Below are positions 39,200 to 51,391 of a stretch of 64,000 nucleotides of DNA, in pieces. Made by a program: the position numbers and the translations under genes. Position 1 is the stretch's first letter; the number at the start of each line of letters is the position of its first letter. Under the pieces are notes generated by a model. It made no database searches. It worked only from the letters and a program-made list of their open reading frames with translations, and was not told the origin of the DNA. The stretch spans positions 1-64,000 of the forward strand of contig NZ_BAAADB010000021.1 of NCBI RefSeq assembly GCF_039522025.1, in the 5' to 3' direction. The stretch is from Deinococcus depolymerans. GTDB taxonomy: Bacteria > Deinococcota > Deinococci > Deinococcales > Deinococcaceae.

Positions 39200-40270
39200 A
39201 TGGACGCGCTGGCCCTCTTCAACGGCGTACTGCTGAACCTCGCCGTGCTGATCGCCGGGGTGTTCCTGGTCAGTCTCACGTTCTACGAGGTGGGCCGCCC
39301 CGACCGCCCGGCCGCGCTGGTCCTGCGCTACCTCGCGCTGGTGGCCACCTCGCTCCTGGCACTGGCGAACGCCGTGCCGCTCGCGCCGGGCATCCTGTTC
39401 GACTTCCGGATGGTGCCGGTCGCGCTCGTGGCCCGCCGGCACGGGCGCCTGGCCGGACTGGCGGTGGCCCTGCCGATCGGCGTGTACCGCTTCCTGCTGG
39501 GGGGAGTGGGGGCCGGACCGTCCCTGGTGCAACTGCTGCTGGTGGCGTGGCTGGCCGCCCCGGACGGCCGCTGGCTGAACCTGAGTGCCGCGCAGGGAGA
39601 CGCGCTGCTGCGCACCCCCGGCGTGGCCCTGCGCCTGTTCGCGGTGGCGAACCTGCCCCTGTTCGTCGCGTTCGCGCTGGGCGGGCAGCCGTGGACGCGG
39701 GCCGCGGCGTCCTACGCGGGCCTGGTGGTGCTGAGCGCCCTGGGCCTGCTGCTGGGACAGGTCGCCGGACACACCCGCATGCGCTCGCTGTCCCAGACGC
39801 GCCACTACCGGACGCTGGCGTTCACGGACGCCCTGACCGGCGCCCTGAACCGCCGGCAGTTCGAACTGGACCTGCCGGCCGCGCCGGACGGTACGCACCT
39901 GCTGCTCCTGGACCTGGACCACTTCAAGCGCGTCAACGACACCTACGGGCACGATACCGGCGACCGGGTCCTGCAGGCCTTCTGCGACCTTGCGCAGGCC
40001 AGCGTGCGCAGCGGCGACCGCCTGTACCGGCTGGGCGGCGAGGAGTTCGCGGTGCTGCTGAGCAGCCCGGGTGCAGGCGCGGCCGAGGTGGCCGAACGGA
40101 TCCGCCTGCAGGTGCAGACGCTCCTGGCGCGGCAGGTGGGCCTGCCGGACGAGACCTTCACGGTCTCCGGCGGCCTGGTCCCCGTCGGCCCCGACGCGAC
40201 CGCGCTGGCCGACGAACGCCTGTACCTCGCCAAGATGCAGGGCCGCAACCGCGTCGTCCGCGCCGCGTGA
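39200..40270 (+). CDS. Membrane diguanylate cyclase (GGDEF)
   Basis: 356 residues. Six hydrophobic segments (about 1-185) resemble the 5TM-LYT sensor type. A coiled linker leads to a GGDEF domain: FTDALTGALNRRQFELDL, LLDLDHFKRVNDTYGHDTGD, and RLGGEEFAVLL with an intact active site. It closely parallels the N-terminal half of the preceding gene, so the two are probably tandem paralogues, this one without GAF and HD-GYP parts. Separate promoter, 76-bp gap. Confidence 0.88.
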   Translation: MDALALFNGVLLNLAVLIAGVFLVSLTFYEVGRPDRPAALVLRYLALVATSLLALANAVPLAPGILFDFRMVPVALVARRHGRLAGLAVALPIGVYRFLLGGVGAGPSLVQLLLVAWLAAPDGRWLNLSAAQGDALLRTPGVALRLFAVANLPLFVAFALGGQPWTRAAASYAGLVVLSALGLLLGQVAGHTRMRSLSQTRHYRTLAFTDALTGALNRRQFELDLPAAPDGTHLLLLDLDHFKRVNDTYGHDTGDRVLQAFCDLAQASVRSGDRLYRLGGEEFAVLLSSPGAGAAEVAERIRLQVQTLLARQVGLPDETFTVSGGLVPVGPDATALADERLYLAKMQGRNRVVRAA

Positions 40271-40497
40271 GGGCCGTGCGGGACCGGTGGCGCGCCCCGC
40301 GCCGGCCTGCTCCGCGGCGCGACGCCCGGCCCGGTGTCGTATTCTGGTGTGTCCGTCATCCGGCGCGCGGCCCGCGGCCGCCCCCGGCGACGTCACCTCC
40401 CGTCCGACCGGTGCCGGTCTGACCGGCCGAGCCCCCGACCTTCACCCGCCCGCGCCGACGCGTGGGTGCGTCCCACTCCAGGAAAGCCGTCCCTGTC

Positions 40498-42513
40498 ATG
40501 TACCTGCTCGCTCATGTTCCCGCCACGCGTGCCGTTCTCGAGCACGTTCATCAGCACCTGACCGAACAGGGGCTCACGCACGCGTCGCTGCTCGTTCCCG
40601 GCCGGGAGGAGGCCGCGGCCTTCGACCTGTTCACGGGCCTGCACGTCGTCGATCACGGCGGCCGGCAGGCGCACCTGAAATGCCTGCTGTGCCCCCCGGG
40701 TTCCGGACACCACCTGCGCTACGAGTTCCGCGTGACCACCCTGACCGGCGAGCAGATCGGCCCGATCGGGAGTTCCTGCGTGTTCGCGCGGGTGCTGGGC
40801 GAGGAACGCGGCCGGCAGGTCGGCGCGCACCTCGCGGACCAGGTGGGCGCGCACGTCCGCCGCACGCAGGCGCAGTCGCAGGCGGACCTGCTGCAGAGCG
40901 CCGGGAACTGGCGCGACTACCTGCGCGCCCAGGGCCTCGACTGGGTCCTGCCGGCCATGGCGGGCGGCGGCGGCCTGAGCGCCGGGCTGCGCGAGAAACT
41001 CCAGCGTCTGCAGGACACCGAAAAACCCCTGCCGCTGGCCCTGCTGGGTGAACTGCGCGCCCTGACCCGCGCCCGCCGCGACGAACCGGCGCCCAGCGCC
41101 TTCGCGCCCGCCCCGGCCGCCTTTCAGGTTCCGGCGGCGCCGGCGCGGCCCCGGCGGACCCTCCGGCCCCGCGCCGGCGCCGGCAACCGCATGGACCACG
41201 TCGAGTGGGAAGAGTACCTGCGCGCCAGCCGGCTCACCAACCTCGTGGGTCACTGGAACGCCGTGCAGGCGCAGCTGGACATGCCGGAAGACACCCGCGA
41301 CTTCCTGCTCGAAACCATCCGCGGCCGCCGGCCCTTCCGCCTGGAGGACCTGACCCTGCTGCAGGGCCTCGCGCGGGACGCCGCGGTGCTCGAACAGCTG
41401 CGGGAACTGGGACCGCCGGAACGCCTGCGGCCCACCGTCCGCGCGCCGCGCGTGGAACGCGTGATCGAACCGGGCAGCGGCCTGGAACTGCTCGACGTCC
41501 GGGACGACCCTCACGTGCAGGGCGCCCGCGCGTGGCTGTGGGGCCTGAAGGCCGTGTTCAGTCCCGCGCAGTGGCGGCGCGTGGAGGCCGGCATCAACAC
41601 CGGCGCGCTGCGGGCCGATGATTACGCCGCGCTGCGCCAGACGCTGCTGGCCCTGCCCGGGGAGGGCGAGCCGGGCACGCCCCGCACGGCGCGGCAGTTC
41701 CTGACGTACGTGGCGCTGCTGCTGGGCCGCGAGAAACGCGTGGAACGCGCCCGCGAACTGCTGCACGTGCGGCGGCAGGCGACCAGCCTGATCGTGCTCG
41801 ACGGGCTGTGGCAACGCTACCGGGACGGGAAACCCATCCAGGAATCGGAACTGGTGGGCCGCGCCCTGAACGGCACCCGCCGTGACGCGCCCGCCCCGGC
41901 CGCGGCGGTCACCCCGCCCGGCAGGGCCACCAGGGGCAAGGCCGCAGCCGGGGCGCAGGGTTCCGGCAAGCAGGCCCCCGGCCGGCAGGGTTCCGGCAAG
42001 CAGACCGGCGCCACCGGGCAGACCGCCGCGAAACACCCGGCCGGGAAGGTGGCCTCGCCGCAACCGCCCGCCGCGCCGGACCCGGCGGCGACCGACCCGC
42101 TCGCCGCCGACCGCGCCGCCCTGCAGGAAGGCTGGGGGCGCGGCCTGTCCAGCCTGGTGCCGCCCGCGCATCGCCGCGCCGTGAGCCGCGCCGTTCACCA
42201 GCCGCCGGGCCGTCTCGACCGCGAGCAACTGCGGGTCGCCCGGCACGCCCTGGACGTGTACCGCCGCGTCGCGCGGGCCGGCACGCCGCCGAAGAAGGTG
42301 TTCACCACGCCGCCCGGCCCGCGCACACCCGACGCGTACGCGGCGGCCCTGGCGCGGCTGTTCACGGACCTCGGCGTGCCGCACCTGCGCGCCCCGCTGG
42401 CCGAGCGCGGCGCCGGCTGGTTACAGGCGACCTTCCCCACGCCGTACCGGCACTACGAGCGAACCGGGGAGCTGCACCGCGACCTGAACGCCATCCTGAA
42501 CGCCCTGAGCTGA
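40498..42513 (+). CDS. Large hypothetical protein with Cys-pair N-terminal module
   Basis: 671 residues, cytoplasmic, family not recognised. Residues about 55-100 contain HLKCLLCPPGSGHHLRYEF, then IGPIGSSCVFARVLG, a C-x2-C plus single Cys arrangement resembling a zinc-binding module in which a third Cys follows a V/IGSxC motif. The middle region is helical. A low-complexity linker (about 465-540) holds two GSGKQ repeats. The C-terminal 130 residues are again folded (YRHYERTGELHRDLNAILNALS). Start ATG 40498 (MYLLAHVP) with AGGAAAG upstream. Bases 40271-40497 hold no gene. Confidence 0.6.
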   Translation: MYLLAHVPATRAVLEHVHQHLTEQGLTHASLLVPGREEAAAFDLFTGLHVVDHGGRQAHLKCLLCPPGSGHHLRYEFRVTTLTGEQIGPIGSSCVFARVLGEERGRQVGAHLADQVGAHVRRTQAQSQADLLQSAGNWRDYLRAQGLDWVLPAMAGGGGLSAGLREKLQRLQDTEKPLPLALLGELRALTRARRDEPAPSAFAPAPAAFQVPAAPARPRRTLRPRAGAGNRMDHVEWEEYLRASRLTNLVGHWNAVQAQLDMPEDTRDFLLETIRGRRPFRLEDLTLLQGLARDAAVLEQLRELGPPERLRPTVRAPRVERVIEPGSGLELLDVRDDPHVQGARAWLWGLKAVFSPAQWRRVEAGINTGALRADDYAALRQTLLALPGEGEPGTPRTARQFLTYVALLLGREKRVERARELLHVRRQATSLIVLDGLWQRYRDGKPIQESELVGRALNGTRRDAPAPAAAVTPPGRATRGKAAAGAQGSGKQAPGRQGSGKQTGATGQTAAKHPAGKVASPQPPAAPDPAATDPLAADRAALQEGWGRGLSSLVPPAHRRAVSRAVHQPPGRLDREQLRVARHALDVYRRVARAGTPPKKVFTTPPGPRTPDAYAAALARLFTDLGVPHLRAPLAERGAGWLQATFPTPYRHYERTGELHRDLNAILNALS

Positions 42514-42587
42514 CCGCGGCGCCCGGCCGGGTCGCGCTCGCCGCAAGCGCCGCCCCTGCCGGGAGCGGCGGTCAGCGCCCCGGACGC

Positions 42588-43388
42588 TTACGGTCCGGAC
42601 GAAACCTTCCGTCCGGGTCCGTGGGTCGGGTGGGGCGGGGGGAGGGTCGTCAGGACGGCCGTGGTGCCCAGCACCGCCAGCAGCAGCAGGGCCTCGCGGG
42701 CCAGCATCCGCCGCGGCCGGGACCGCGCCGCGAAGGCCCGGCGGACCAGCCCGGCCGCGCCGACCGCCAGGACCACCAGCGTCAACTTGACGAGCAGGGT
42801 CTGCCCGTACAGGTCACCGGTCCACTGCGCGGGCGTCTGCAGGTGCCCGCCCGCCATCAGCAGGCCGGTGACGGTCAGGACGGTCAGGCTGCCCAGCGCG
42901 GCCGGCGTGAAGCGCCGCGCGAGCGCCGGCCCGAGTGGCCGGACCGTCAGCAGCGCGAACACGCCGCCCACCCAGACCGACATCGCGCCCAGGTGCGCCG
43001 CGTGCAGGGCCCGTACCCACGCGCCGTGACCGGCACCGTGGCCCACACCGGCCGCTCCCCACGCGAGCAGCAGGGCCGCGCCCAGCGCCGGCCAGGACCA
43101 GCCGCCCAGCCCGGCGGCCACGAGCAGCAGCGCGCCGGTCAGGCCGGTCAGCATGGCGCGGCCACCGGCCGTGCCGGTCAGGTAATCCAGCAGGTCCGGC
43201 GGCGCGTGAAATCCCAGGACGTCCAGCGTCACGGCCACCTGGCCGCCCCACCCGAGCAGCAGCAGGCCCAGGCCGGCGCCCAGGACCCGCAGGCGCGGAT
43301 GGCCGGGCGTGAGCCAGTGGCGGGTCAGGGCGCCGCCCAGCAGCGCCGCGGCGCCCGCCAGACTCAGGGCGGCCAGCACGGTGTTCAC
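42588..43388 (-). CDS. copD: CopD-family copper resistance membrane protein
   Basis: 266 residues with eight hydrophobic segments. CopD signatures: HAAHLGAMSVWVGGVFALL in the middle and QTLLVKLTLVVLAVGAAGL, where the conserved Lys lies. It should work with CopC in moving copper across the inner membrane. It follows copC by 28 bp on the same strand. Confidence 0.85.
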   Translation of the reverse strand: MNTVLAALSLAGAAALLGGALTRHWLTPGHPRLRVLGAGLGLLLLGWGGQVAVTLDVLGFHAPPDLLDYLTGTAGGRAMLTGLTGALLLVAAGLGGWSWPALGAALLLAWGAAGVGHGAGHGAWVRALHAAHLGAMSVWVGGVFALLTVRPLGPALARRFTPAALGSLTVLTVTGLLMAGGHLQTPAQWTGDLYGQTLLVKLTLVVLAVGAAGLVRRAFAARSRPRRMLAREALLLLAVLGTTAVLTTLPPPHPTHGPGRKVSSGP

Positions 43389-43416
43389 GGGGCGTACCCC
43401 GGGCGGTCCGCGGGCA

Positions 43417-43815
43417 TCACCGGACGCGGAAGGTGCTGTGGCCGGTGACCGGGTGACCGTCCTCCGAGAGGATCTTCCAGGCGACCACGAACGGTCCGGC
43501 CTTCAGGGACGCCTTCAGGGGCAGGGTGAGCCGCACGGCCGCGCCGGTCACCACGCCGGGCCGGCTCGCGAGCCGCGCCGAGTCCGCCGGTTCGGCCAGG
43601 GCGCGCCGCGCCGCCTCGGGGACGCTCACGCCCGCGGGGACGGCCATCACGCGGAACGTCGAGAAGCGCAACTCGACCGGTTCGCTGAAGGTCAGGGTCA
43701 CGGCCGCCGGGGCGCGCACGGTGGCGGCCGGGGCCGGGGTCACGCCCGACACGGCGGTGTGGGCCGCCGCGACGGACAGGGTCAGGGTGGTGAGCAGGGT
43801 CAGGGTCTTGTTCAT
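43417..43815 (-). CDS. copC: CopC-domain periplasmic copper-binding protein
   Basis: 132 residues. Signal peptide about 1-18, then the CopC beta-barrel. The mature N-terminus HTAVSGVTPAP carries the His of the Cu(II) site, and EDGHPVTGHSTFRVR at the C-terminus supplies the other His ligands. It lacks the Met-rich loop of the Cu(I) site. Located between the YcnI-like gene and copD. Confidence 0.87.
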   Translation of the reverse strand: MNKTLTLLTTLTLSVAAAHTAVSGVTPAPAATVRAPAAVTLTFSEPVELRFSTFRVMAVPAGVSVPEAARRALAEPADSARLASRPGVVTGAAVRLTLPLKASLKAGPFVVAWKILSEDGHPVTGHSTFRVR

Positions 43816-43850
43816 GGGGTCCCTCCGGGCGGGGTGGGGAAGGGGCGCGG

Positions 43851-44303
43851 TCACCTGACGGTGGTCCTGCTGGCCGGTCCCTCGGCGGGGTTGCTGTCGT
43901 CCCAGGCGACGACGCTGCCGTCGCTGTACGTCTGGTGGATCTTCCAGACGAGTTCCGCGGCCTGCGGGGGGTTCTTCGCCTGGAAGTAGAAGCGTGCGTA
44001 TTCCATCGGGGCCACGCGGCCCGTCCAGATCACCTCGCGGATCAGGCCGGCGTCGTTCTTCACGACCGTGCGGGTGAAGCCGGGGGTCACCTGAAAGCGG
44101 CTGAGGGTGACGCCCGCCGGCACGATCAGCCGGATGCGGGTGGTGCTGAGGTCCTTCTCGGTGGGGACGTTCAGGCGGTACGTCTCGCTTTTCCCGGCGA
44201 CGGACTCGCTCAGGCCGGCCTCGGTGCGGACGGTGGCGTGCGCGCCGGCGACGGAGAACAGCAGGGCGGAAGCGACGGGCAACGCGGTATTCAGTTTGAA
44301 CAT
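43851..44303 (-). CDS. YcnI/DUF1775-family copper-handling protein
   Basis: 150 residues. Signal peptide about 1-23 with the mature protein beginning HATVRTEAG, where the N-terminal His is the copper ligand of YcnI domains. The rest is a beta-sandwich ([40 protein letters not shown]). Start chosen at the ATG at 44303. First gene of the copper triplet ycnI-copC-copD. Shorter than Bacillus YcnI because the membrane anchor is absent. Confidence 0.85.
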   Translation of the reverse strand: MFKLNTALPVASALLFSVAGAHATVRTEAGLSESVAGKSETYRLNVPTEKDLSTTRIRLIVPAGVTLSRFQVTPGFTRTVVKNDAGLIREVIWTGRVAPMEYARFYFQAKNPPQAAELVWKIHQTYSDGSVVAWDDSNPAEGPASRTTVR

Positions 44304-44523
44304 GGGACCTCCAGGGGTCGGGGTCAGGGGGCCCGCGGGCCCCGGGTGCGTGGAGACGGGACGCAGGGGTTCCACGGGGTGGCTGCGCCTGCCGGAGCGG
44401 CCGGCAGGGGAGACCCCCTCTCGGGTCTGGCGGGCTCGGGTCTGGCGGGGGCAACCCGGCGCGCTTCACCGGGGCGCGGGAGGCACGCGTCAGGGCGGCC
44501 CTCAGCGCCGGTGGATCCTGCGG

Positions 44524-45030
44524 TCAGGCCCGGGGATGGGGCGGCGCACGCGGGTCGGCGTGACGCACGGCGGCCGTGGCCGGTCCAGTCGGGCGGACGG
44601 CCGCGGCCGCCATGCGGGCGGTCAGGGGAAGGGGCAGGGCCGCCGGCGCCGGATTCAGCGCGAAACCGGCCGTGAGGCACAGGGGGCAGTGGGGAGCGGC
44701 GTGCTTCCCGGGGTGTGGCGGGGCGTTCGGCGCGGCGTCGCTCAGGCCGGGGGCGTGGGTTGCGGGCGCCGCGTGGCCGGGCCGGTCGTGCGGGGTCCGG
44801 TGCGCGCCGTGTCCGGGGGGGTGGCCGACCGCCGGCGTGGTCACCGTCACGGGCCGGGGCGCGTGAACCCGGGTCGCGCCGGGCCGGTCGAGGCCCAGGC
44901 CGCCCACGCCGGGGCTGCGGGTCAGGTGCATCAGGGACGCGATCACCGTCAGCAGCGCCAGCACCCACCTTCCCACCGGGGGAACGGTGGGGGGGTGGGG
45001 GGCGCGCCGGAACCGCATGGCGGGAACCAT
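44524..45030 (-). CDS. DUF2946-like His-rich exported protein
   Basis: 168 residues. One N-terminal hydrophobic segment (GRWVLALLTVIASLMHL) followed by a His/Pro-rich region with about 16 His and the motif KHAAPHCPLCLTAG, the HCPxCL signature of DUF2946 proteins. These occur next to copper genes and probably bind copper outside the membrane. ATG 45030 has GGAAGG 7 nt upstream. It is 220 bp upstream of the ycnI-copC-copD triplet on the same strand. Confidence 0.68.
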   Translation of the reverse strand: MVPAMRFRRAPHPPTVPPVGRWVLALLTVIASLMHLTRSPGVGGLGLDRPGATRVHAPRPVTVTTPAVGHPPGHGAHRTPHDRPGHAAPATHAPGLSDAAPNAPPHPGKHAAPHCPLCLTAGFALNPAPAALPLPLTARMAAAAVRPTGPATAAVRHADPRAPPHPRA

Positions 45031-45106
45031 ACCTCAGCCTTCCGGTGTGAATGTCCTGCCGGTCACGAACACCTGCGGCACGTCCACGCGGGGCTGGGCG
45101 GGTCCC

Positions 45107-45134
45107 TTGACGTCCGGGAGCGGCGGTGTACACT
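45107..45134 (+). promoter_or_regulatory. Promoter of the thiamine operon
   Basis: TTGACG (45107-45112), 16-nt spacer, TACACT (45129-45134). Transcription should start just before the TPP aptamer. Confidence 0.8.
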
Positions 45135-45140
45135 CGGGGC

Positions 45141-45240
45141 AGTCACCAGGGGTGCCGGGCCCGCGCGTTGCGGGCGGCTGAGAGAACGTCGTGTTCAACC
45201 CTAGGAACCTGATCTGGTTTGTACCAGCGGAGGGAGCGTG
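45141..45240 (+). ncRNA. TPP riboswitch aptamer (THI element)
   Basis: The conserved THI-box segments occur in order: AGGGGTGCCGGG, GGCTGAGAGAA, CAACCCTAGGAACCTGATC, and TACCAGCGGAGGGA. These form the P2/P4 junction loops that bind thiamine pyrophosphate. A terminator follows 28 nt later, so TPP binding should stop transcription before thiC. Confidence 0.95.
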
Positions 45241-45267
45241 ACGGGTGCCGAAACAGTTGTCGTGTTT

Positions 45268-45303
45268 CGCCCCCCTCCGGCGTGTGAGGGGGGCGTTTTT
45301 TTT
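45268..45303 (+). terminator. Riboswitch-controlled intrinsic terminator
   Basis: CGCCCCCCTC (45268-45277) pairs with GAGGGGGGCG (45286-45295), followed by eight T (45296-45303). It serves as the expression platform of the TPP riboswitch. Bases 45304-45425 are the rest of the thiC leader. Confidence 0.92.
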
Positions 45304-45350
45304 ATTGCCAAGCCACTGACCTGACCCACCCTGCCGGGCTGCCCCGCTGA

Positions 45351-47922
<2,572 letters not shown>

Positions 47923-47926
<4 letters not shown>

Positions 47927-48147
47927 CCCGCCCCGCCACCCTGCCCGCCACCCTGACCGTGAACGGCGAGGCGCGGCCCCTCACGCCCGGCCTGACCCTG
48001 CACGCCCTGCTGCGCGACCTGAACGTGAACCCGGCGCGCGTGGCGGTCGCCGTGAACGACGACTTCTACCCCGGCGCGCGCGCGCCGCAGCGCACCCTGG
48101 AGGCCGGAGATGTCATCGAGATCGTCCGCATCATCGGGGGGGGCTGA
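47923..48147 (+). CDS. thiS: Sulfur carrier protein ThiS
   Basis: 74 residues, ubiquitin-like fold. It ends in IIGGG, one Gly longer than the usual GG terminus at which ThiF adenylates and sulfur is loaded; either one residue is trimmed or the extra Gly is tolerated. GTG start overlapping thiE (GTGA). thiG follows 1 nt after the stop. Confidence 0.9.
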
Positions 48148-48148
48148 C

Positions 48149-48949
48149 ATGGCCTCTGACGCATTCACCCTCGGCGGCAAGGTGTTCACGTCGCGCCTGA
48201 TGACCGGCACAGGCAAGTTCACGGATTTCGGCGTGATGCGCGAGGCGCTCGCCGCGAGCGGGTCGCAGATCGTGACCGTCGCCATCCGCCGCGTCGAATT
48301 GAAGGCCCCGGGGCACGACGGGCTGCTGGACGCCCTGGACTGGGACGCCGTGCAACTCCTGCCGAACACCGCCGGGTGCCGCACGGCCGACGAGGCGCTG
48401 CGCGTGGCGCGGCTGGCGCGCGTGGCGACCGGCGTGAACTGGATCAAGCTGGAGGTCATCCCGGACGCCCGCTACCTGCTGCCCGACCCCGTGGGCACGC
48501 TCCGCGCGGCCGAGGCGCTGGCCGCCGACGGGTTCACGGTGCTGCCGTACGTGCAGGCGGACGCGGTGCTCGCCCGCGCGCTGGAGGACGCCGGGTGCGC
48601 CGCCGTGATGCCCCTGGCGAGCCCCATCGGCTCCGGGCGGGGCCTGCGCAGTCCCGAGCTGCTGCGCACCGTGCTGGACGGCGCGCGCGTGCCCATCATT
48701 GTGGACGCGGGCCTGGGCGTTCCGAGCGACGCGGCGCAGGCGCTGGAACTCGGCGCGGACGCCGTGCTGGTGAACACCGCGATCGCCGAGGCGCGCGACC
48801 CGGTCGGCATGGCCCACGCGTTCGCGCTGGGCGTGCAGGCGGGCCGCGCGGCGTTCCTGGCCGGACGGATGCCCGAACGCACGCACGCCAGCCCCAGCAG
48901 CCCGCTGGGCGGGGTGGTGCGTCTGCCCGACCCGGAAGTGCCCGTGTGA
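48149..48949 (+). CDS. thiG: Thiazole synthase ThiG
   Basis: 266 residues. TIM-barrel enzyme that forms thiazole phosphate from DXP, glycine imine and ThiS thiocarboxylate. Motifs: [30 protein letters not shown] with catalytic Lys region, [52 protein letters not shown] at 48149, immediately after thiS. Confidence 0.94.
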   Translation: MASDAFTLGGKVFTSRLMTGTGKFTDFGVMREALAASGSQIVTVAIRRVELKAPGHDGLLDALDWDAVQLLPNTAGCRTADEALRVARLARVATGVNWIKLEVIPDARYLLPDPVGTLRAAEALAADGFTVLPYVQADAVLARALEDAGCAAVMPLASPIGSGRGLRSPELLRTVLDGARVPIIVDAGLGVPSDAAQALELGADAVLVNTAIAEARDPVGMAHAFALGVQAGRAAFLAGRMPERTHASPSSPLGGVVRLPDPEVPV

Positions 48950-49010
48950 CACGGGAAGCCGTGTCTCTGCTCCTTCCCCGGCGGGGAGGAGGCCGGGATG
49001 GGGTGAGCCC

Positions 49011-49922
49011 GTGATCCGCGTGCGGGAGGTGATCGTGGTGGGCGGCGGCCTGATCGGGGCGCTGGTGGCGTTCACGCTGCGGGGGGCGGGTGCGGACGTC
49101 CTCGTGCTGGACGCGGACCGGCCGGGCGCGGCGTGGCGGGCGGCGGCGGGCCTGCTGACCCCGGACGGCGAGCGGCTGCGCGGCACGCCCCTGCACGCGG
49201 ACGCACTGGAGGGACTGCGGCGCTGGCCCGCGCTGGCGGCGCGGCTGGAACGCTCGGGCCTGCCCGTTCACCTGCGGCCCGGCGTCACGCGACTTCAGGC
49301 GGGCGGTGGGGTGGTCTGCACACCCGGCGAGGGGAGCCTGCACCCGCCGTCGGTGGTCCGCGCGGCCCGGCAGGGGCTGGAGGTCGTGGCCGCGCAGGTC
49401 CAGGCCATCGGGCCGTCGGGCGGCGGGGTGCGGGTGCGGACGGACGCGGGCGACTGGTACGCCGGGCAGGTGGTCCTCGCGGCGGGCGCGTGGAGCGGGG
49501 CGTTCGGCGTGCCGGTGGGGGCGCGGCAGGGGCAGGCGCTGCTGCTGCGCGGCGCGCCCGGGGTGGGCGCGTGGTATGGCCCACCCGCACAGGGGTTCTC
49601 CCGTTACGCGCTGTCCCGCCCGGACGGGCTGTACGTCGGCGCGACGAGCCGCGACACCTGGGCCGTGACGCCCGACCTCCACGCGGCCCGCTGGCTGCGC
49701 GGCGCCGCCCGGACGCTCGTGCCCGGGGTGGACGGGGCGGAGGTCGCCGCGCACCTCGTGGGCCTGCGCCCGGTCACGCCGGACGGGATGCCGCGGGTCG
49801 GGCCGCACCCCACGGTGCCGGGCGTGCTCGTCGCGGCGGGGCACGGGCGGCACGGGTCGCTGCTCGCCCCGGTCACGGCGGCGCGCGTACAGGCACTGGT
49901 CGAACAGAGCGTGAGCGCATGA
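49011..49922 (+). CDS. thiO: Glycine oxidase ThiO
   Basis: 303 residues. FAD-dependent D-amino-acid-oxidase-fold enzyme supplying glycine imine to ThiG. The dinucleotide motif [22 protein letters not shown] opens the protein, and the C-terminus has the flavin-contacting [14 protein letters not shown] and [16 protein letters not shown] start; 61-bp gap after thiG; 4-nt overlap with thiD. No thiF gene in the cluster. Confidence 0.92.
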   Translation: MIRVREVIVVGGGLIGALVAFTLRGAGADVLVLDADRPGAAWRAAAGLLTPDGERLRGTPLHADALEGLRRWPALAARLERSGLPVHLRPGVTRLQAGGGVVCTPGEGSLHPPSVVRAARQGLEVVAAQVQAIGPSGGGVRVRTDAGDWYAGQVVLAAGAWSGAFGVPVGARQGQALLLRGAPGVGAWYGPPAQGFSRYALSRPDGLYVGATSRDTWAVTPDLHAARWLRGAARTLVPGVDGAEVAAHLVGLRPVTPDGMPRVGPHPTVPGVLVAAGHGRHGSLLAPVTAARVQALVEQSVSA

Positions 49923-50677
49923 CCGTCCCCGTTGCCCTGACCATCGCGGGCTCGGATTCCGGTGGGGGGGCGGGCATCCAGGCGGACCTGAAGACCTTCG
50001 AGGCACATGGCGTGTACGGCGCGAGCGTCCTGACGCTGATCACCGCGCAGAACACGCGGGGCGTTCAGGCGGCGCACCCGCTGCCGCCGGAGCTGGTGGC
50101 CGCGCAGCTGAGATCCGTGCTGGACGATTTCCCGGTCGCGGCGGTGAAGACGGGTGCGCTGGGCAACGCGGGGCTGGTGTGCGCCGTGGCCGACATCCTG
50201 CGGGGCCGGGACCTGCCGCTGGTCGTCGATCCGGTGATGCTCGCCAAGAGCGGGGACGCCCTGCTGGACGCCAGCGCCCTGCACGCCCTGCGGGACGACC
50301 TGCTGCCCCTGGCGACACTCGTCACCCCGAACGTGCCGGAGTGGGCGGCGCTGCGCGCGGCGGGCGTGCCGGACACCACGCCGCTGCTCCTGAAGGGTGG
50401 GCACGCGCCGGGCGGGACCGTCACCGACGAACTGTGCGCCCACGGCCACCACCTCACGCTGCGCGCGCCGAGGCAGCACACGCGGCACACGCACGGCACG
50501 GGCTGCACGCTGTCGGCAGCGATCACCGCGAACCTCGCGCGCGGTCTGGCCCTGCCGGACGCGGTGCGGGCCGCGCACGCGTACCTGCAGGCCGCGATCC
50601 GCGCCGCGCCGGGCCTGGGCGCGGGGCACGGGCCGCTCGGGCACCGGGCGGCGGGGGAGCTGCGGTCCCCCGCCTGA
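49919..50677 (+). CDS. thiD: Hydroxymethylpyrimidine (phosphate) kinase ThiD
   Basis: 252 residues, ribokinase fold. N-terminal [20 protein letters not shown] and C-terminal [20 protein letters not shown] (anion hole and catalytic Asp replaced by Cys-adjacent Gly-Thr-Gly-Cys, as in ThiD) are diagnostic. [11 protein letters not shown] and [11 protein letters not shown] also match. ATG at 49919 within the thiO end. Last gene of the operon. Confidence 0.93.
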   Translation: MTVPVALTIAGSDSGGGAGIQADLKTFEAHGVYGASVLTLITAQNTRGVQAAHPLPPELVAAQLRSVLDDFPVAAVKTGALGNAGLVCAVADILRGRDLPLVVDPVMLAKSGDALLDASALHALRDDLLPLATLVTPNVPEWAALRAAGVPDTTPLLLKGGHAPGGTVTDELCAHGHHLTLRAPRQHTRHTHGTGCTLSAAITANLARGLALPDAVRAAHAYLQAAIRAAPGLGAGHGPLGHRAAGELRSPA

Positions 50678-50687
50678 CCGCGAATCC

Positions 50688-50723
50688 GTTCAGGCGGAGG
50701 CGGGCGTTCAGGCGGAAGCGGGC
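50688..50723. repeat. 18-bp tandem duplication
   Basis: GTTCAGGCGGAGGCGGGC (50688-50705) is repeated at 50706-50723 with one mismatch. The second unit encodes the last residues and stop (50708-50710) of the minus-strand gene, so the duplication may have restored or altered its 3' end. Confidence 0.8.
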
Positions 50724-51298
50724 ATGTCGAGGGGCTCCTCGGTGACCTCGTCCCAGCTCAGGCCCAGGTCACTGAGCGGCACGAAGTTCAGGTCGCGCAG
50801 CGCGGCGCGCAGCTGTTCGGTCCAGGCGTCCACCCGCTCCTGCGCCTCGCGGGCCGCGTGCGGGGTGGGGGCCCGCCACAGCCGGAAGGACTTCGCGGGC
50901 CGGTTGCGTTCCCGCTGCTGCTCGTCGAGCGCGCCGGCCAGACCCCAGGTGGCGGTCGTCACGCGGTCCACCAGTCCGTGGCTCTCGAGTTCGTGGGCGT
51001 GACCGCCGCCGATCAGGGCGCGCAGGGTGACGGGATCGCTGCCCAGGGGGGACACGCAGCGGGTGTGCAGGTGCTGGGTGTGCCCCAGGTCGGTGTTCAG
51101 GCCGATGCTGGCCGCTGGCCGCTGCAGCCGCTCACCTTGCGCCGCCACGAAGGCCGGGGCGCGGCCGGTCGCCTGCGGGTCCGCCAGGGCGATGACGCGC
51201 AGCCAGCGCGCCTGGGTCCGGTGGGCGTGGATGACCGTGATGGCCTGAGCGGCACGGTACATGATGTCATCAGTGGCCAGCAGCTGCTCGGGGAACAT
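50708..51298 (-). CDS. Hypothetical protein
   Basis: 196 residues, cytoplasmic, no family recognised. Helix-rich N-terminus ([22 protein letters not shown]) and an acidic C-terminus ([19 protein letters not shown]). ATG at 51298 is preceded by TACGCT and 6 nt, so it is probably leaderless. Divergent from the metallophosphoesterase gene, which is also leaderless. Its 3' end lies in an 18-bp tandem duplication. Confidence 0.6.
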   Translation of the reverse strand: MFPEQLLATDDIMYRAAQAITVIHAHRTQARWLRVIALADPQATGRAPAFVAAQGERLQRPAASIGLNTDLGHTQHLHTRCVSPLGSDPVTLRALIGGGHAHELESHGLVDRVTTATWGLAGALDEQQRERNRPAKSFRLWRAPTPHAAREAQERVDAWTEQLRAALRDLNFVPLSDLGLSWDEVTEEPLDMPASA

Positions 51299-51304
51299 GC
51301 TGGC

Positions 51305-51310
51305 AGCGTA
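51305..51310 (-). promoter_or_regulatory. -10 box of leaderless minus-strand gene
   Basis: Read on the minus strand, TACGCT is followed by 6 nt and the ATG at 51298. No ribosome-binding site. Confidence 0.5.
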
Positions 51311-51378
51311 AGCGGCCGGGTCGCACAAAAGCCTTAATTCCGGAAAGTGAACGCCACGCCCGTGTGCCGTCCATCCCT

Positions 51379-51384
51379 TAAGCT
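51379..51384 (+). promoter_or_regulatory. -10 box of leaderless metallophosphoesterase gene
   Basis: TAAGCT, 7 nt, then ATG at 51392. No Shine-Dalgarno sequence, which supports that start over the ATG at 51347. Confidence 0.5.
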
Positions 51385-51391
51385 GGGCGGC

